From Clonostachys chloroleuca (Eukaryota; Ascomycota; Sordariomycetes; Hypocreales; Bionectriaceae), in the NCBI GenBank assembly GCA_037952775.1, contig JBANAY010000004.1, positions 11,346,001-11,410,000 on the forward strand: a DNA stretch of 64,000 bases, read 5' to 3'. Under the pieces are notes generated by a model. It searched no databases. It was not told the origin of the DNA and saw only the letters and a list, made by a program, of their open reading frames with translations. A program made the position numbers and the translations under genes. Shown here in pieces: positions 15,697-29,148 of this stretch. How positions within the stretch are numbered: the first letter of the stretch is position 1; every line of letters starts with the position of its first letter.

Positions 15697-15885
15697 TATT
15701 AGAAGGCTTTTCTAAAGTATATACTATAGAGTAAATAGGTTAAAAGTAATTAATTAAGTTACTATTCTAGCTATAGAAGTAAACTAGTTATAAATATAGT
15801 TCTAGAGCAGTTTTAACTAAGCGAACTATTCTACTTCTAGCTTTTAGTTAGTAACTGCTAGTTAGTAGTATTTAGTATACTAATA
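15697..15885 (-). repeat. Copia LTR (5' LTR)
   Basis: Partner of 973-1,161 with the same 189-bp length. It ends CTAATA and is followed directly by the AATTT target duplication at 15,886-15,890. Confidence 0.88.
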
Positions 15886-16083
15886 AATTTATAATAATAA
15901 GTAGATATAATAGTTATAGTTTTAATAGTATTATAATCTAGTATATTAAAAAATATATCTTAGTAAGAATTATAATAAATTAAGTAAATTTTAAACTAGA
16001 TATAGAAAATAGAATAATCTCTAAAAATAGATTTTATTAATTAGATATATATAATAAACTAATAAAAATATAATTATAATATT

Positions 16084-17140
16084 ATTATATAGTATAACTA
16101 ATTATATATAAATAGATATTAGATTAATATTAAATCTATATTATTCCTAATAAAAATATTCTATAGCTATAAATATATATTATACTTATAGAGATAAAAT
16201 AACTAATAACCTTATATAACTAGCTTTTCTTATTCCTAAATATATATAATTTTAGATTAAACTAAAACTAATTCTAATATACCCTAGCCTAATATAAATA
16301 ATACCCTGATCTAAATATAATTAAAAAAAATATAAAGTTTAAATAATTAATTTTTAAGAGCTATCTCTATTCTAATTATCTTAATATAGTATATAATATA
16401 CTGAAACTATAAGTTATATATCAGACTATAATAGACCTATATAAGAGAGTAGCTATTCTTAAGATATAGTATTTATTTAAACTTATCTTAATTCTCTATA
16501 AGTTTCTATAGTAATAGTTATAGATAGTAAGCTATATAAAGTAATAGACTAAGTAAATATAGCTACTAGATCTATAATACTAAAAGTAGCTTTATTACTA
16601 TAAATAGGCCCTTAACTAATTAAAAGAGTATATTATAAATATATTTAGTAAATAGCTATATTAGATTACCTTAAATAACTATTATTATTACTTTAAGGAT
16701 CTTATTAGAAGTATTAATTAGACCTTAAGAGATTAGAATATTTATATTAGATATTATAGCTATTTAAGTATTTACTAGATATCTAATAATTAATTAATTA
16801 AGTAATTAATAGTAAGATATAATTAATTAATTAATTATAATAAGCTTTAAGTTAGAAAGAAAATATAGTTATTATTATTAGATAATAAGCTTCCCCCTTT
16901 AGGGGTTATAGCTATAGCCGGGTTATTTATATATCTAGCTATATAAATACCTTCTATTACTAGAGTTTTTATAAGATTAATACCTATACCCAGGCTAAAA
17001 GTATAATATTTTAACTTTATCTTATAGTATTAAAGGTTCAGATATAGACTACTAATTATATTTTTTAAAAATATATATCAGATTATATATTACCTAATCT
17101 TAGGATATATCTTTATTTATAGTAAAACTAATAAAAAAAA
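16084..17140 (+). mobile_element. 1.06-kb A-tailed element, copy 1
   Basis: This unit is repeated almost base for base at 30,810-31,865 in the same orientation. It ends in eight A residues in both copies. A 13-bp direct repeat (TAATTATAATATT) flanks it at 16,071-16,083 and 17,141-17,153. An A tail with target duplications longer than those of LTR elements is typical of non-LTR retroposons (LINE or SINE type). I recognise no coding sequence in it, so the class is an inference. Confidence 0.7.
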
Positions 17141-20100
17141 TAATTATAATATTAAGTTTAATCTATAATATAAGTAAGTTAGAAAAAAATAAAAATAAAA
17201 AAATAAAGAAAAATATTTTAAAAAGAATAGATTAGATTATAATTTATAAGAATACTAGAAATATAATAAACTATTTAAAAAAAACCTTAAAAACTAAACT
17301 ATTATAATATAATTAATAAGATTATAAAATCTCTATTATTAAAAAAGAAGAACTAGTTTTTTATAAACTCTATAATCTTATAAAACTTGAGTTATAAATA
17401 CTCTATAAATATATTAATACTATATTAATAAAAAGCTATATATAGTTATTAACTTTATCTATAGAATATTTTATAATATTTATATTTAAAAAGAATAATA
17501 AACTTTATTTAGTTATTAATTATTACTAACTAAATAAAATTATATATAAGAATAGAATACCCTTACTATTAATTATAGAACTTAGAGATTAGTTATAAAA
17601 TAAATAGTAATTTACTATACTAGATCTAAAGGAAGCTTATAATCTAATATAAATTAAAAAAGAAAATAATTAGAAAATAGTATTTAAAATAAATTTTAGC
17701 TTATATAAGTATCTTATTATACTCTTTAGATTAATAAATATATTTATAATATTTTAATAAAGAATTAATTAAGTATTTTAAAAAGTATTTTAATATCTTT
17801 ATAATTATATATTTTAATAATATTTTAATCTTTTTAGATAATTATAAAATATATAAGAAATATATATATAAAGTCTTAAAGAAATTAGAAAATATAAATC
17901 TCTTAGTAGAACTTAAGAAAAATTAGTTTTATATTAAGGAAATTAATTTCTTAGAATATATTATTTAATTTAATAAAATATAAATAGAAAAAAATAAATT
18001 ATTATAATTTCTAAATAGAAAACACTAATAAATATTAAAAAAATATAAACTTTTCTTAAATTTACTAATTACTACTAATAATTTATTAAAAACTATAGAA
18101 AAATTACTATACTATTATATAATCTTATAAAAAAGAAAAAAGAATTCTAATAGAATTTAAAATATTAAAATATATTTAATAATATTAAGAATTATAAACT
18201 TAATAAACCTATACTATAGATATTTAACTCTATAAAGAAAGTAGAATTTAAAACTAATACTTTAGATTTTATAATTAGTATATAAATTAGTTAGAAGGAT
18301 AATAAAGAAAGATTATATCTTATAGTATTCTATTTAAAGAAATACTATAGTATAAGATTTAATTACTCTTTACAATAAAGAATTTATAATTATTATATAT
18401 ATATTTAAAGAATTTAAATACTACTATTTAGAAATATAATATAAGATTAAAATATATATAGATTATAAGAATATTTAATATTTTACTATAATATAATAAT
18501 TTAATAAAAAATAAATATATTATACTAAATATTTATTAAAATTTAATTATAAAATTATATATTAAAAGAGATTAGAAAATAGAAGAACTAATACTTTTAG
18601 CTAGAAGCTTTAGTATAAATAAATAGTTTCTAAAATAAATAGATAACTATTTACTATAAATAATAAAGAATATTTAGTATAAAAAACTTTAAATATTATA
18701 CTAAAGGAAATAATATATATTAAAATCTAGTTAAATACTATATTAAATATAGAGGAATTATAATAAGAAGTAAGAATAATACTTATTAAAGAAATATATA
18801 AATATTTACTTTTAGAATATTAAGAAGTTAAAAAAACCTTTAATAGAATAAAATAATCTTATAATTATCCTAATCTATAAAAAGATATATAAACTATATT
18901 TTTTAAATATAATACTTATATATAAATTAAATCTATAAGATATAAGCTATATAGAGAATTTAAATTAGTTTTAATACTAGAATAACTATAGTAATTAATA
19001 TTCTTTAATTATATTATTAAATTACTATTATTAATAAAACTAATAATAGAAATATAATATAATAATATTTTAATTATTATTAATAGACTTATAAAGTATA
19101 GATATTTTATTCTATATAAAAAAATAAGTTCTATAGAAGATTTTATATATTAATTTCTATAATATATAGTTAGTTATTATAAATTATCTAAAGAAATTAT
19201 TTTAAATAGAGAGATAATATTTACTTCTAAATTTTAATAATTACTTATAGTATAAATAGATACTAAGTATAAGCTTTTAATAGCTTATTATCTATAGAGT
19301 AATAAATAAATAGAATAATTAAACTAAATATTAAAATAATATTTATAAATATATATTAATTATAAATAAAATAACTAGATATAATTATTATCTATAGTAT
19401 AGATTATATATAATAATTCAGTATAAGAATTAACTTAACTTATATCTATATATATAAGTTAGAATTATAAATTAGAATTTTAAAATTAATAAATACTTAA
19501 TAGATTAAATATACTTATTATTATACTTATAAAAGAAATATTATATTCTCTATATATAGAAATAAAATTATAATTAGAATTTATTTAAAAAAGAATAAAA
19601 AAATATTATAATAAAATAAAATTAAAAAGATTAATTTTAAAAAAGAAAAATAAAATCTATTTACTCTATAGAAATATTATAATAATATAACTAAATAATA
19701 AATTAGATTATAAAAAATTAAAACTATTTAGAATTTTAAAGAAAAAACTAAATACTAATTATAAACTTTTACTATTAGATATAATATATATTTACTTAGT
19801 TTTTTATATTTTATTATTTAAAAAAATATTAAAAAATACTCTAAATTAAAATTATTTAATTAAAATCTATAAAGAGAAATATAAACTAGAAAAAATACTA
19901 AAAAAAGAAATTAGAAATAAATAAATATTTTACTTTATTAAATAGAAAGAATATACTAATAATAATAATATTTAGAAATCTATTAAATATCTAAGAAACT
20001 ATTAGAAGCTTATTTAATAATTCTACTAGTAATATTAGAAAAGAAGAATAGATTAGAAAAATTAGAAAAAATTAAAGTTTAATTAATAATTCTTATAGTA

Positions 20101-20419
20101 TTAAAAAACTATATTATATTAATAGCTTATTACTCTTCTAGAATTATCTTCTTCTAAATATAAATACTATTCTATTTATCTAAATTATATATTCTATAAT
20201 AAAATAAATACTAGGATTTTTTCTAAGCTATTTAATACTACTAATAATAAAAATAGGAAATTTTTATTAAAAACTTTTAAAAAGCTAATTTAAAAGAAAT
20301 TAATTTATTCTTTAAATATTACTTCCTAATAATTAAATATTTTACTATAAGGAATTAATAAAGATTAGAAAATAATAAGAAATAAGAATATATATACTAA
20401 GGTATTATTTTAATATTAT

Positions 20420-21305
20420 TATTGAAATTACAGTGGTCTACAAGGTGTATTAGGCCTTGAGACTGCTATAACTAGCAGTAGTAGAAAATTTAGCTTCTAA
20501 CTTATAATAAATACTCCTCTATAACTTAGTTAAATTTTATACTAGAGGGTTAGTTTATAGTATATTTTATAGTATAAAAGAATCTTATTTTAATAAGAGG
20601 AACTAGAAAAATATACTAATTTCTCTTATAGGTTTACTAATTAAAAATTACTTTAAAACCTACTATAATAGCTTCCTAAGCTACTTTTAATTTTCTATAA
20701 AATTTATTACTATAGGAAATCTAAAAAATTAACTTATAACTATTAAACTATAAGATAGATATATATAATCTTTTTAAAACCTACTTTTATTTAAAAGAGC
20801 TAGTTAAGATAATTAGTTAAGTATAGATATTAGATATCTTATCTTTAAAGTTAAAAGAGATATCTAAGATCTAAGGTCTAGTCTAGGGTAAGTTAGTTAT
20901 AGGGTAGCTTAGGTATAGGTTAAGCTACTAGAAGTTATTTAGATTTTTTCTGAATTTTCTAGACCCTTATTTAGGCTAATATAGCTTAATAACCTATAAA
21001 TAATACTGCTGATGCTCCTAGCTCTAAAGAGGAACTGAAGCCTGCTAAGCAGTAGCAGTTATAGCGGCCTGTAGCTACTGACCTATAGTAGCTGTAACTG
21101 CTATTAGCTAGTGATTGTAATCGCTATCGGATAGCGGTCTTAATCGCTATTGGCTAGCTGTTACAGGGGATAGCGATCGCTAACAGTTAGTGGCTGCAAT
21201 CGCTAACAGTTAGTAGTTACGACCGCTAGAGGTTAGTGGTTATAACTGCTAACTTATAGCGATATAGTTATAAACTTATAGTAGCTATAGTCTCTTAATT
21301 TAATA
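20420..21305 (+). mobile_element. 886-bp solo-LTR-like unit, copy 1
   Basis: The unit begins TATTGAAATTACAG and ends AATTTAATA (inferred TGTTGAAATT...AATTTAACA before RIP). It is flanked by the 5-bp duplication ATTAT at 20,415-20,419 and 21,306-21,310. A copy of the same 886-bp length lies inverted at 29,149-30,034. From about 21,060 to 21,290 it carries a cluster of GC-richer, partly palindromic units of the type TAGCGATCGCTAAC. TG...CA ends with a 5-bp duplication fit a solo LTR. I find no full element of the family in the window. Confidence 0.78.
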
Positions 21306-21962
21306 ATTATTATAAGATTAATCTAGTTTTATATACTCTTTATAATAAGAAAAAGTTTTAATTATATAATATATTTTCTTATATTTAAAATAATTTAAAT
21401 AAAATATAGTTTTAATATCTCCTTCTTTAATTAGAAATATAAAGTATTTATATTATTATAATTTTTTAAATAAAGATTATAATATAGTTAATAATATATA
21501 GAATAATTAAAAATAAAGAAATTATATATTAACTATTAGTTATAAAAACTAATCTTAAGAATAAAACTAATAGAAGAAAAATATTATATTATAAATAAAA
21601 TATATACTATTAGTATTATATAGTATATTCTATCTTTTCTATTAATAAGAAATAGATTACTCTAGATTATTAATAAGTTTAAATAATTCTTAATTAAACT
21701 TACTCTAAATTACTAATAAGCTATTATAAATCTTTAGTATATATATATATTTATTTTATTAGATAAAAATATTCCTTTAAATAGTTATTAATAATACTAT
21801 CTATATATCTATTATTACTAGCTCTATAATACTTATATATTAATAGTAATTTATATTATATAGCCTATAATAATCTGATTATACTACTCAGAATAATACT
21901 CTGATTATTTTAACTCTAACTTACCCTAGACCCTGTCCAGTATAAGTCATCTAACCGTCACA

Positions 21963-22265
21963 CAGAGCTGGCATCCCCGAGGGTAATGATTATCGACAAG
22001 AGTATACAACCTGGCGACGTTGGCGGCCGAGTGAAGAAGGACTGTCACGCACCTCGACATGTTCATCGGTGGGTTATATTTCTCACCAATATCCCCGTTT
22101 AGAAATCGACCCTTCACAACTGTCTCGCATATCTCCGTCCGATAAATACCTTGGTCAATCTTTTCTCAGCGAAGAACAGCTGCAAGCTATAATATCTTCT
22201 AGTGAGCGAAAGAGAAGCAGTATAGAGACTATTTATAAAGAATTATTTAATTATTTACTGAGAAG
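21963..22265. other. Normal-composition island trapped between LTR ends
   Basis: These 303 bases sit between the CCGTCACA end of the Gypsy-A 3' LTR and an LTR end at 22,266 that points the other way. Up to about 22,210 the sequence has ordinary GC content and many CA dinucleotides, unlike everything around it. An open frame runs from a GTG at 22,069 through the island into the LTR (77 codons), with a coding-like stretch rich in Ser, Gln and Glu, but no ATG start and no recognised domain. It looks like a fragment of single-copy genomic DNA, perhaps the edge of a former gene, that escaped RIP. Confidence 0.6.
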
Positions 22266-24435
22266 TATAATAGTTAGGTTAACTTATACTAGACAGGTCT
22301 AGGGTAGATTAGGATTAAAGAGTATTTCTATTTAGTAAAATAAATATATATATATACTTAAAGATTTATAATAGCTTACTAATAATCTAAAGTAAATTAA
22401 CTTAAGAATTATTTAGATTTATTAATAATCTAAAAATAATTTATTTTTTATTAATAAAAAAAGTAAAGTATATTATATAATACTAATAATATATATTTTA
22501 TTTATAATATATTATTTCTTTTCTATTAGTTTTATTCTTAAGATTAGTTTTTATAACTAATAATTAGTATATAATTTCTTTATCTTTAATTATATTATAT
22601 ATTATTAATTATATTATAATCTTTATTAAAAAAATTATAATAATATAAATATTTTATATTTCTAATTAAAAAAATAGATATTAAAATAATATTTTAATAT
22701 ATATATTCTTATCTTATTATTTCTAATTCTTATTAATTTCTTATATAATAAAATATTTAGTTATTAAAAAGTAATATCTAGAGAATAAATTAGTTTTATT
22801 TAAATTAGTTCTTTAAAAGGTTTTAATAAAGGTTTCTTATTTTTATTATTAGTATTAAATAGCTTAGGAGAAATTATAATATTTATTCTATTATAAAATA
22901 TATAATTTAAATAAAAAGAATAATATTTATATTTAAGAGGAGATAATTTTAGAAGAGTAATAGACTATTAATATAATATAGTCCTTAGATACTATAGAGA
23001 TTATTAATTAAATTTTAATTCTTTCTAATTTTTCTAATTTATTTTTTTCTTTTTAATATTATTAATAGAATTATTAAATAAGCTTCTAATAGTTCTTTAG
23101 ATATTTAGTAAATTCTTAAATATTATCTTTATTAGTATATCTCTTCTATTTAATAAAGTAAAATATCTATTTATTTCTAATTTCTTTTTTTAATATTTTT
23201 TCTAATTTATATTCTTCTTTATAGATCTTAATTAAATAGTTTAATCTAGAGTATTTTTTAATACTTTTTTAAATAATAAAATATAAAAAACTAAATAGAT
23301 ATATATTATATTTAGTAATAAAAGTTTATAATTAGTATTTAATTTTTTATTTTTTATTCTAAATAATTTAAATTTTTTATAATCTAATTTATTATTTAGT
23401 TATAATATTATAATATTTTTATAAAATAAATAAAATTTTTTTCTTTAAAATTAGTTTTTTTTAATTTTATTTTATTATAATATTTTTTTATTCTTTTTTA
23501 AATAAATTCTAATTCTATTTTTATTTCTATATATAATAAATATAGTATTTTTTTTATAAGTAAAATAATAAGTATATTTAATTTATTAAGTATTTATTAG
23601 TTTATAAATACTAATTTATATTTATAATTTATATATATAAATATAAATTAAGTAGATTTTTATACTAAACTATTATATATAATCTATACTATAGATAATA
23701 GTTATATCTAATTATTTTATTTATAATTAATATATATTTATAAGTATTATTTTAATATTTAATTTAATTATTCTATTTATCTATTACTCTAGAGATAATA
23801 AGCTATTAAAAGCTTATACTTAATATCTATTTATATTATAAGTAATTATTAAAATTTAAAAGAAAATATTATTTCTCTATCTAAAATTATTTCTTAGATA
23901 ATCTATAATAACTAACTATATATTATAGAAATTAATATATAAGGTTTTCTATAAAGCTTATTTTTTTATATAGAATAAAATATTTATACTTTATAAATCT
24001 ATTAATAATAATTAAAATACTATTATATTATACTTCTATTATTAGTTCTATTAATAATAATAGTTTAATAATATAATTAAAGAATATTAATTATTATAAT
24101 TATTTTAATACTTATACTAACTTAAGTTCTTTATATAGTTTATATCTTATAGATTTAATTTATATATAAGTATTATTTTTATATTTTATTATAGTATCTT
24201 TATATCTAGTATAATATTTATCTAGATTTTAATATATATTATTTTCTTTAGTATAATACTTAAAGTTTTCTATATTAAATATTCTTTATTATTTATAATA
24301 AATAGTTATCTATTTATTTTAGAAATAGCTTATTTATATTTAGATTTCTAACTAAAAGTATTAATTTTTCTATTTTCTAATTTCTTCTAATATATAATTT
24401 TATAATTAAATTTAAATAGATATTTAGTATAGTAT
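22266..24435 (-). mobile_element. Gypsy relic, pol 3' part with LTR, minus strand
   Basis: An LTR in plus orientation starts at 22,266 (TATAATAG, the RIP form of TGTGACGG). From about 22,600 to 24,430 the sequence is the inverted counterpart of Gypsy-A 18,500-21,900 (end of RNase H, integrase, 3' non-coding part). Compared with Gypsy-A it lacks the solo-LTR unit and about 110 bp next to it. The reading breaks at about 24,435 and resumes near 25,975, so a later insertion split it. Confidence 0.72.
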
Positions 24436-25975
24436 TATAATAGTTAGATAACTTATACTGAACAGGGTCTAGGGTAGGTCAGGGTTAAACTAATCAGAGT
24501 ATTATTCTGAGTAGTATAATCAGATTATTATATAGCTATATAATACAAGTTATTATTAATATATAAGTATTATAGAGCTAGTTCTAATAGATATATAGAT
24601 AATTATATTAATAACTATCTAAAAGAGTATCTAAGCTATAGAAATAAATATATATATATAATAGTATATTTACTAGAATATTTATAATAGTCTTTACTTA
24701 AGATTTTACTTATCTAAAGTAAAAATTACCTTTATTAGTTACTAAAGTAGATTAGTACTATCTACCTTATATATAACTTCCTGCGGCCTGAAGGTAGCTT
24801 TTATTTATAATAAGTATATTTATCTTCTATTAAGTTATTAAGTTATAGTAAAATATTAAATATTCTTATAATCTATATATATCTTAACCTTATACTCTAT
24901 TCCTAGATAGTAGTATTTAAATTCTTTAAATATATATATATATTTTTAAAGGGTTTTACTATATATAAGAGATTTCCTAAGATTAAGCTATATATAACTA
25001 GATCTATATAATTTATTTTTAACTAAGCTTTAGTTTATATCTAACCTTTAATTCTATTTTTTTTATCTGTTTATTTATATAAGCTAAAGTAAAATAATAA
25101 TATTTTTAAAAACTCTAAGAAGAGCTTATTAAATATATAATTTAGCTATAAACTCTAAGAGGGAATACTTATTATTTATAATTTATTATATAATATCTCT
25201 CTAAGCTTATTATTATTAATTCCTAATTACTAACTACTAACTATTTCTCCTTATAATAATAATAAATACCTCTAATATTATTATTCTCTATAGCTAGAGC
25301 CTGGTTATTATAAATAACTAGATCCTTATACTTATAATAGTTATTATTAATAAGAACTATTAGAATCTTATTTTAAATATTAATTATTTAAGCTTATAGT
25401 TTATTATAGATTTATTTATAATAATAAAGCTACTCTCTCTTATATAAACCTAGTAATTATATCTACTAGAGCTATTATTCTATCTAGTAACTAGTTAATA
25501 AGAAGATATATAGATAATCTTAGTTTTTAATATACTTATAGAGAATTATATAAATATTCCTTTAGTATTTAATAATTATTATAATCTAATATATTATATA
25601 TAGTACTAATAGATAATATATTAAATTAATTTAATTTAATTTAAAATAACTTTTTAAATTTAAAAGTTTATTAATTAATAATATTAGATAAATAGAAAAG
25701 AATTAATTAAATAGAATAAAATTATTTAAAAAGTTTATTAAAAAGAAAAATTAAATTAAATAAGATTAATTAGATAGTATCTGGAATTATAATAAGTTAG
25801 TTAATTATTATTATAGAATATTTAAAGAATATAATAGCTAATTATAAAGTTATTATATATTAATTAAAAGACTAAATATAGTTTTATATAGTATTAAATA
25901 TATATATAATAATTATAAATTCTATATTATTAATAGAATAGTTAAGTTCTATATTATATATTTTTTTTAAAAAGA
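24436..25975. mobile_element. Insert splitting the minus-strand Gypsy; LTR copy plus 1-kb repeat
   Basis: The insert begins with another copy of the Gypsy LTR end (TATAATAG at 24,436), comparable to 22,266 and 30,699. From about 24,920 to 25,975 it is one arm of an inverted repeat whose other arm is about 33,835-34,815. Its insertion removed or replaced about 150 bp relative to Gypsy-A (near 18,345-18,500). I could not define target duplications, and no protein domain was recognised. Confidence 0.55.
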
Positions 25976-28900
25976 GTACTATAGGATATAGAGTTCTATT
26001 ATTATCTCTTTAGCTAAATTATATACTAATTATAAGATTTAAGATATTTATTTTAAATTCTACTTTCTTTATAGAATTAAATATCTATAGTATAGATTCT
26101 AAAAGTATATATTTCTTAATTTTATTAAATACTTAAATACTTATTATTATTTATTATTTTATTAGAATTTTATACTCTTTTTTATTAGATTATATAATAA
26201 TATAATAATTTTTCTATAATTCTTAATAAATTATTAATAATAATTAGTAAATCTAAGAAAAGTTTATACTTTCTTAATAGTTTTTAATATTTATTATATT
26301 AATTTTATTTAATTCTATTTATATTTTATTTAGCTAAATAGTATATTCTAAGAAGTTAACTTTTTATATATAGAAATAACTTTTCTCTAGTTCTATAAGA
26401 AGATTTATATTTTATAACTTCTATAGTATTTTATATATATAATTCTTATATATCTCTAAATTATTAGAGAATATTAAAATTTTAATAAAATAAATAACTA
26501 TAAAAATATTAAAATACTTCTAAAATATCTAATTAATTATTTATTAGAATATTATAGATATATTTATTAGTTTAAAAAGTATAATAAAATACTTATAGAG
26601 ATTAAACTTAGTTCTAAATATTATTTTTTATTTATCTTTTTTTTTTAATTTATATTAAATTATAAGCTCTTTTTAAATTTAATATAATAAACTGCTATTT
26701 ACTCTATAATTAATCTCTAAATTCTATAATTAGTAGTAAGAATATTCTATTTTTATATATAATCTTTTACTAGTATATTATTAATATATTTATAGAATAT
26801 TTATAATTAAAATTCTATAAAATTATATAACTTATAGAAATCTAGTTTTTCTTTTTTAATAATAGAGATTTTATAATTCTACTAGCTATATTATAATAAC
26901 TCTATTTTAAAAGTTTCTTAAAATAATTTACTAAAGTATTTATACTTATTAGAAATATTTTTAAACTATTAGCTTTTTTCTAAGTATTAATATTTATACT
27001 AAATATCTAATTCTTAATTCTATTATATTTTTTATTTATTTATTATTTAATTCTATTCTTAAATTCTAATACTATTAAAACTATAATTATTATATCTATT
27101 TATTATTATAAATTATTATTTTAGTTTTTTATAATAGTATTTTTAGTTATTAAAGAATTATTATATTCTTTTAATATTTAATAAAATTTTAATTTTTATT
27201 AATTCTAATATAAGTTTATAAGAATATCTTTCTATTCTATATAGCTAGTAAACTAATCTATTAATAGATTTATATCTTATAATTATATTAATTCTAATAT
27301 AATATTATAGAATTCTAATAGTAATAAGTTATATATTATATTAAATTTCTTTTTTTAAATCTTAATTATAAAATAATTAGTTTTAGAATTAATAATTTCT
27401 TTATTATATTTAAATTATATTCTATCTAGACTTAATATATTATATAGTTTTTTCTTTATTTTCTATAATAAATATAATTAATTAATTACTACTAGTAAGA
27501 TATAATTTATCTATACTTTATAATCTATTTAGATTATAAGCTAGTTTCTTTTAATTTTAATATTTATAAAAATATTATATAAGCTTTCTATTTTAATTAT
27601 CTCTAGGGTTCTCTAGTTTCTACTATACTATAACTCTATTATAAATAGTTTTTTTTTTTATCTAATTAATTTATTCTTTTATATTTTTATTAGTTTTTTC
27701 TTTTTTAAATTAAGTTTCTATTAAGATATAGATCTTTTTCTATTTCTTAATTTTAAATCTTATCTTTTTATTAGTTTATATTATATCTTTTATTTTAATA
27801 GTTTACTTTTATTTATAAAATCTATATATCTTTTTCTTCTATTTTTTAAACTTATTTAAGGTATTTTCTTATATAGTTACTATTATTATTAGTATCTTTT
27901 ATAATTCTTAAAGCTTGTTTTTTTAATTTAAATAGTCTATATAGTTCTAATTATAATATTATTTAATATAGCTATTATATTTATAAATAGCTTAGATTTT
28001 AAACTTCTTTTATTTATATTAAAACTTAATCTTAGAGTTCTAGTAGATTTTATATTTAAAGTCTTAATATAGTTCTATATTTTATCTCTCTATATTATAC
28101 TTATAGAGATATTTTTCTAAATCTTTTTCTAAAATAATATATTATTTAATTAATAATTATTTAATTCTAAAATACTAAATCTATATTATAATATATCTTA
28201 GTAGTATAATACTAGCTATACTTAGAAAGATATTATAATTAATCTTCTTTTACTAATATAATAAATATTTATAATTATAGTATATAATTTATAATTCTTT
28301 AAAATAATTTTCTTTTAAAATATTCTTCTAGTATTTTAATATTTTATATAAACTTCTTAGATTTTTAATAATATTTACTAATTATTTTCTATATATTACT
28401 AACTAATTATTATTATTAGGGTTCTATTCTTAAATTATTAGCTAGTAGTATATATATATTTTATTATATTCTAAAGTTATTTTATTTTTTACTTTCTAAT
28501 AATATTCTCTATTAAAAATAGAATATAAAATAAAGTTATTCTTATAGTAGAATATTATTTTATATTTAATTATTAATCTATATTTAGAAATATTTTTCTA
28601 TTTTTTATATTTCTTTTTAAATTCTTTAAATTTCTTTTTAATTCTTTTTTAATTCTTTTTAATAATATTATATTTTTACTTTTTATTTTTATTTAAAATT
28701 TAAATATAGATTAATATTAAAATTAAACTAAATCTAGAAATTATAAAATTATTAGATATTTCTTATAGAGTAGATCTTTATATTATATCTAAGATTTTAA
28801 TTCTTTTATTAGTTTTTTTTAACTATTTCTAATTATTTCTTACTTTCTTTAGTAAGTTTTTAATTCTTTTACTTTTTTAGTTTTAAGTATTATAATAAAA

Positions 28901-29148
28901 TATATTTAATTTTATTATAATTATAATATTTATATTTTTCTATAGCTCTTAGCTCTATAGAATCTAGATATATTCTAGTTTCTATAGATAATAATAGAGC
29001 TTATTATACTTTATTATTAGATCTATTACTTATTTTAATATAGTTCTAATTATTTTATTCTTTCTCTTATTATTATTTCTATTTATAGAGATAATTATTA
29101 ATCTATACTACTATAGCTATATATTCTATTAAGTCTTTTAGTTTATTT
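25976..29148 (-). mobile_element. Gypsy relic, 5' part of pol and upstream, minus strand
   Basis: Reverse transcriptase is readable on the minus strand at about 26,440-26,750 through many stops. The region 27,100-27,480 is the uninterrupted counterpart of Gypsy-A 600-972 joined to 15,891 onward, so it carries the empty site of the Copia insertion (AAATT at 27,110-27,114). The part above about 27,500 should be gag and protease. I see only low-complexity, Lys/Asn/Ile-rich translation there. Confidence 0.7.

Larger units (their letters stand above)
973..15885 (-). mobile_element. Copia-type LTR retrotransposon relic, interrupted
   Basis: Two 189-bp direct repeats (973-1,161 and 15,697-15,885) both start TATTAG and end in TAATA, the RIP-altered form of TGTTAG...CTAACA. 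The element is flanked by the perfect 5-bp duplication AATTT at 968-972 and 15,886-15,890. On the minus strand at about 2,940-3,240 the end of a Copia RNase H can be read, with a peptide resembling the family's R-W-I-N-G-x-x-N-P-x-D motif and Trp turned into a stop. This fixes the direction as minus. Its interior is split by Gypsy-B at 5,617-12,898. It is not functional. Confidence 0.88.
15891..21962 (+). mobile_element. Gypsy-A relic, right part (pol and 3' LTR)
   Basis: This is the continuation of 1-972 beyond the Copia insertion. On the plus strand at about 17,500-17,850 a Gypsy reverse transcriptase can be read through stops: NRIPLLLIIELRD, then LDLKEAYNLI, then a YKYLIILFRLIN-like stretch. 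RNase H and integrase-like sequence follow to about 20,030. The 3' end is an LTR whose last bases are CCGTCACA at 21,955-21,962, the inverse of the TGTGACGG start reconstructed from LTR copies at 22,266, 24,436 and 30,699. Two later insertions sit inside: an A-tailed element (16,084-17,140) and a solo-LTR-like unit (20,420-21,305). I could not place where its 3' LTR begins. Confidence 0.8.

Noticed and set aside
22069..22302. 77-codon open frame as a stand-alone gene
   Set aside because: It starts with GTG, runs into an LTR and has no recognisable domain. Reported only as part of the trapped island.
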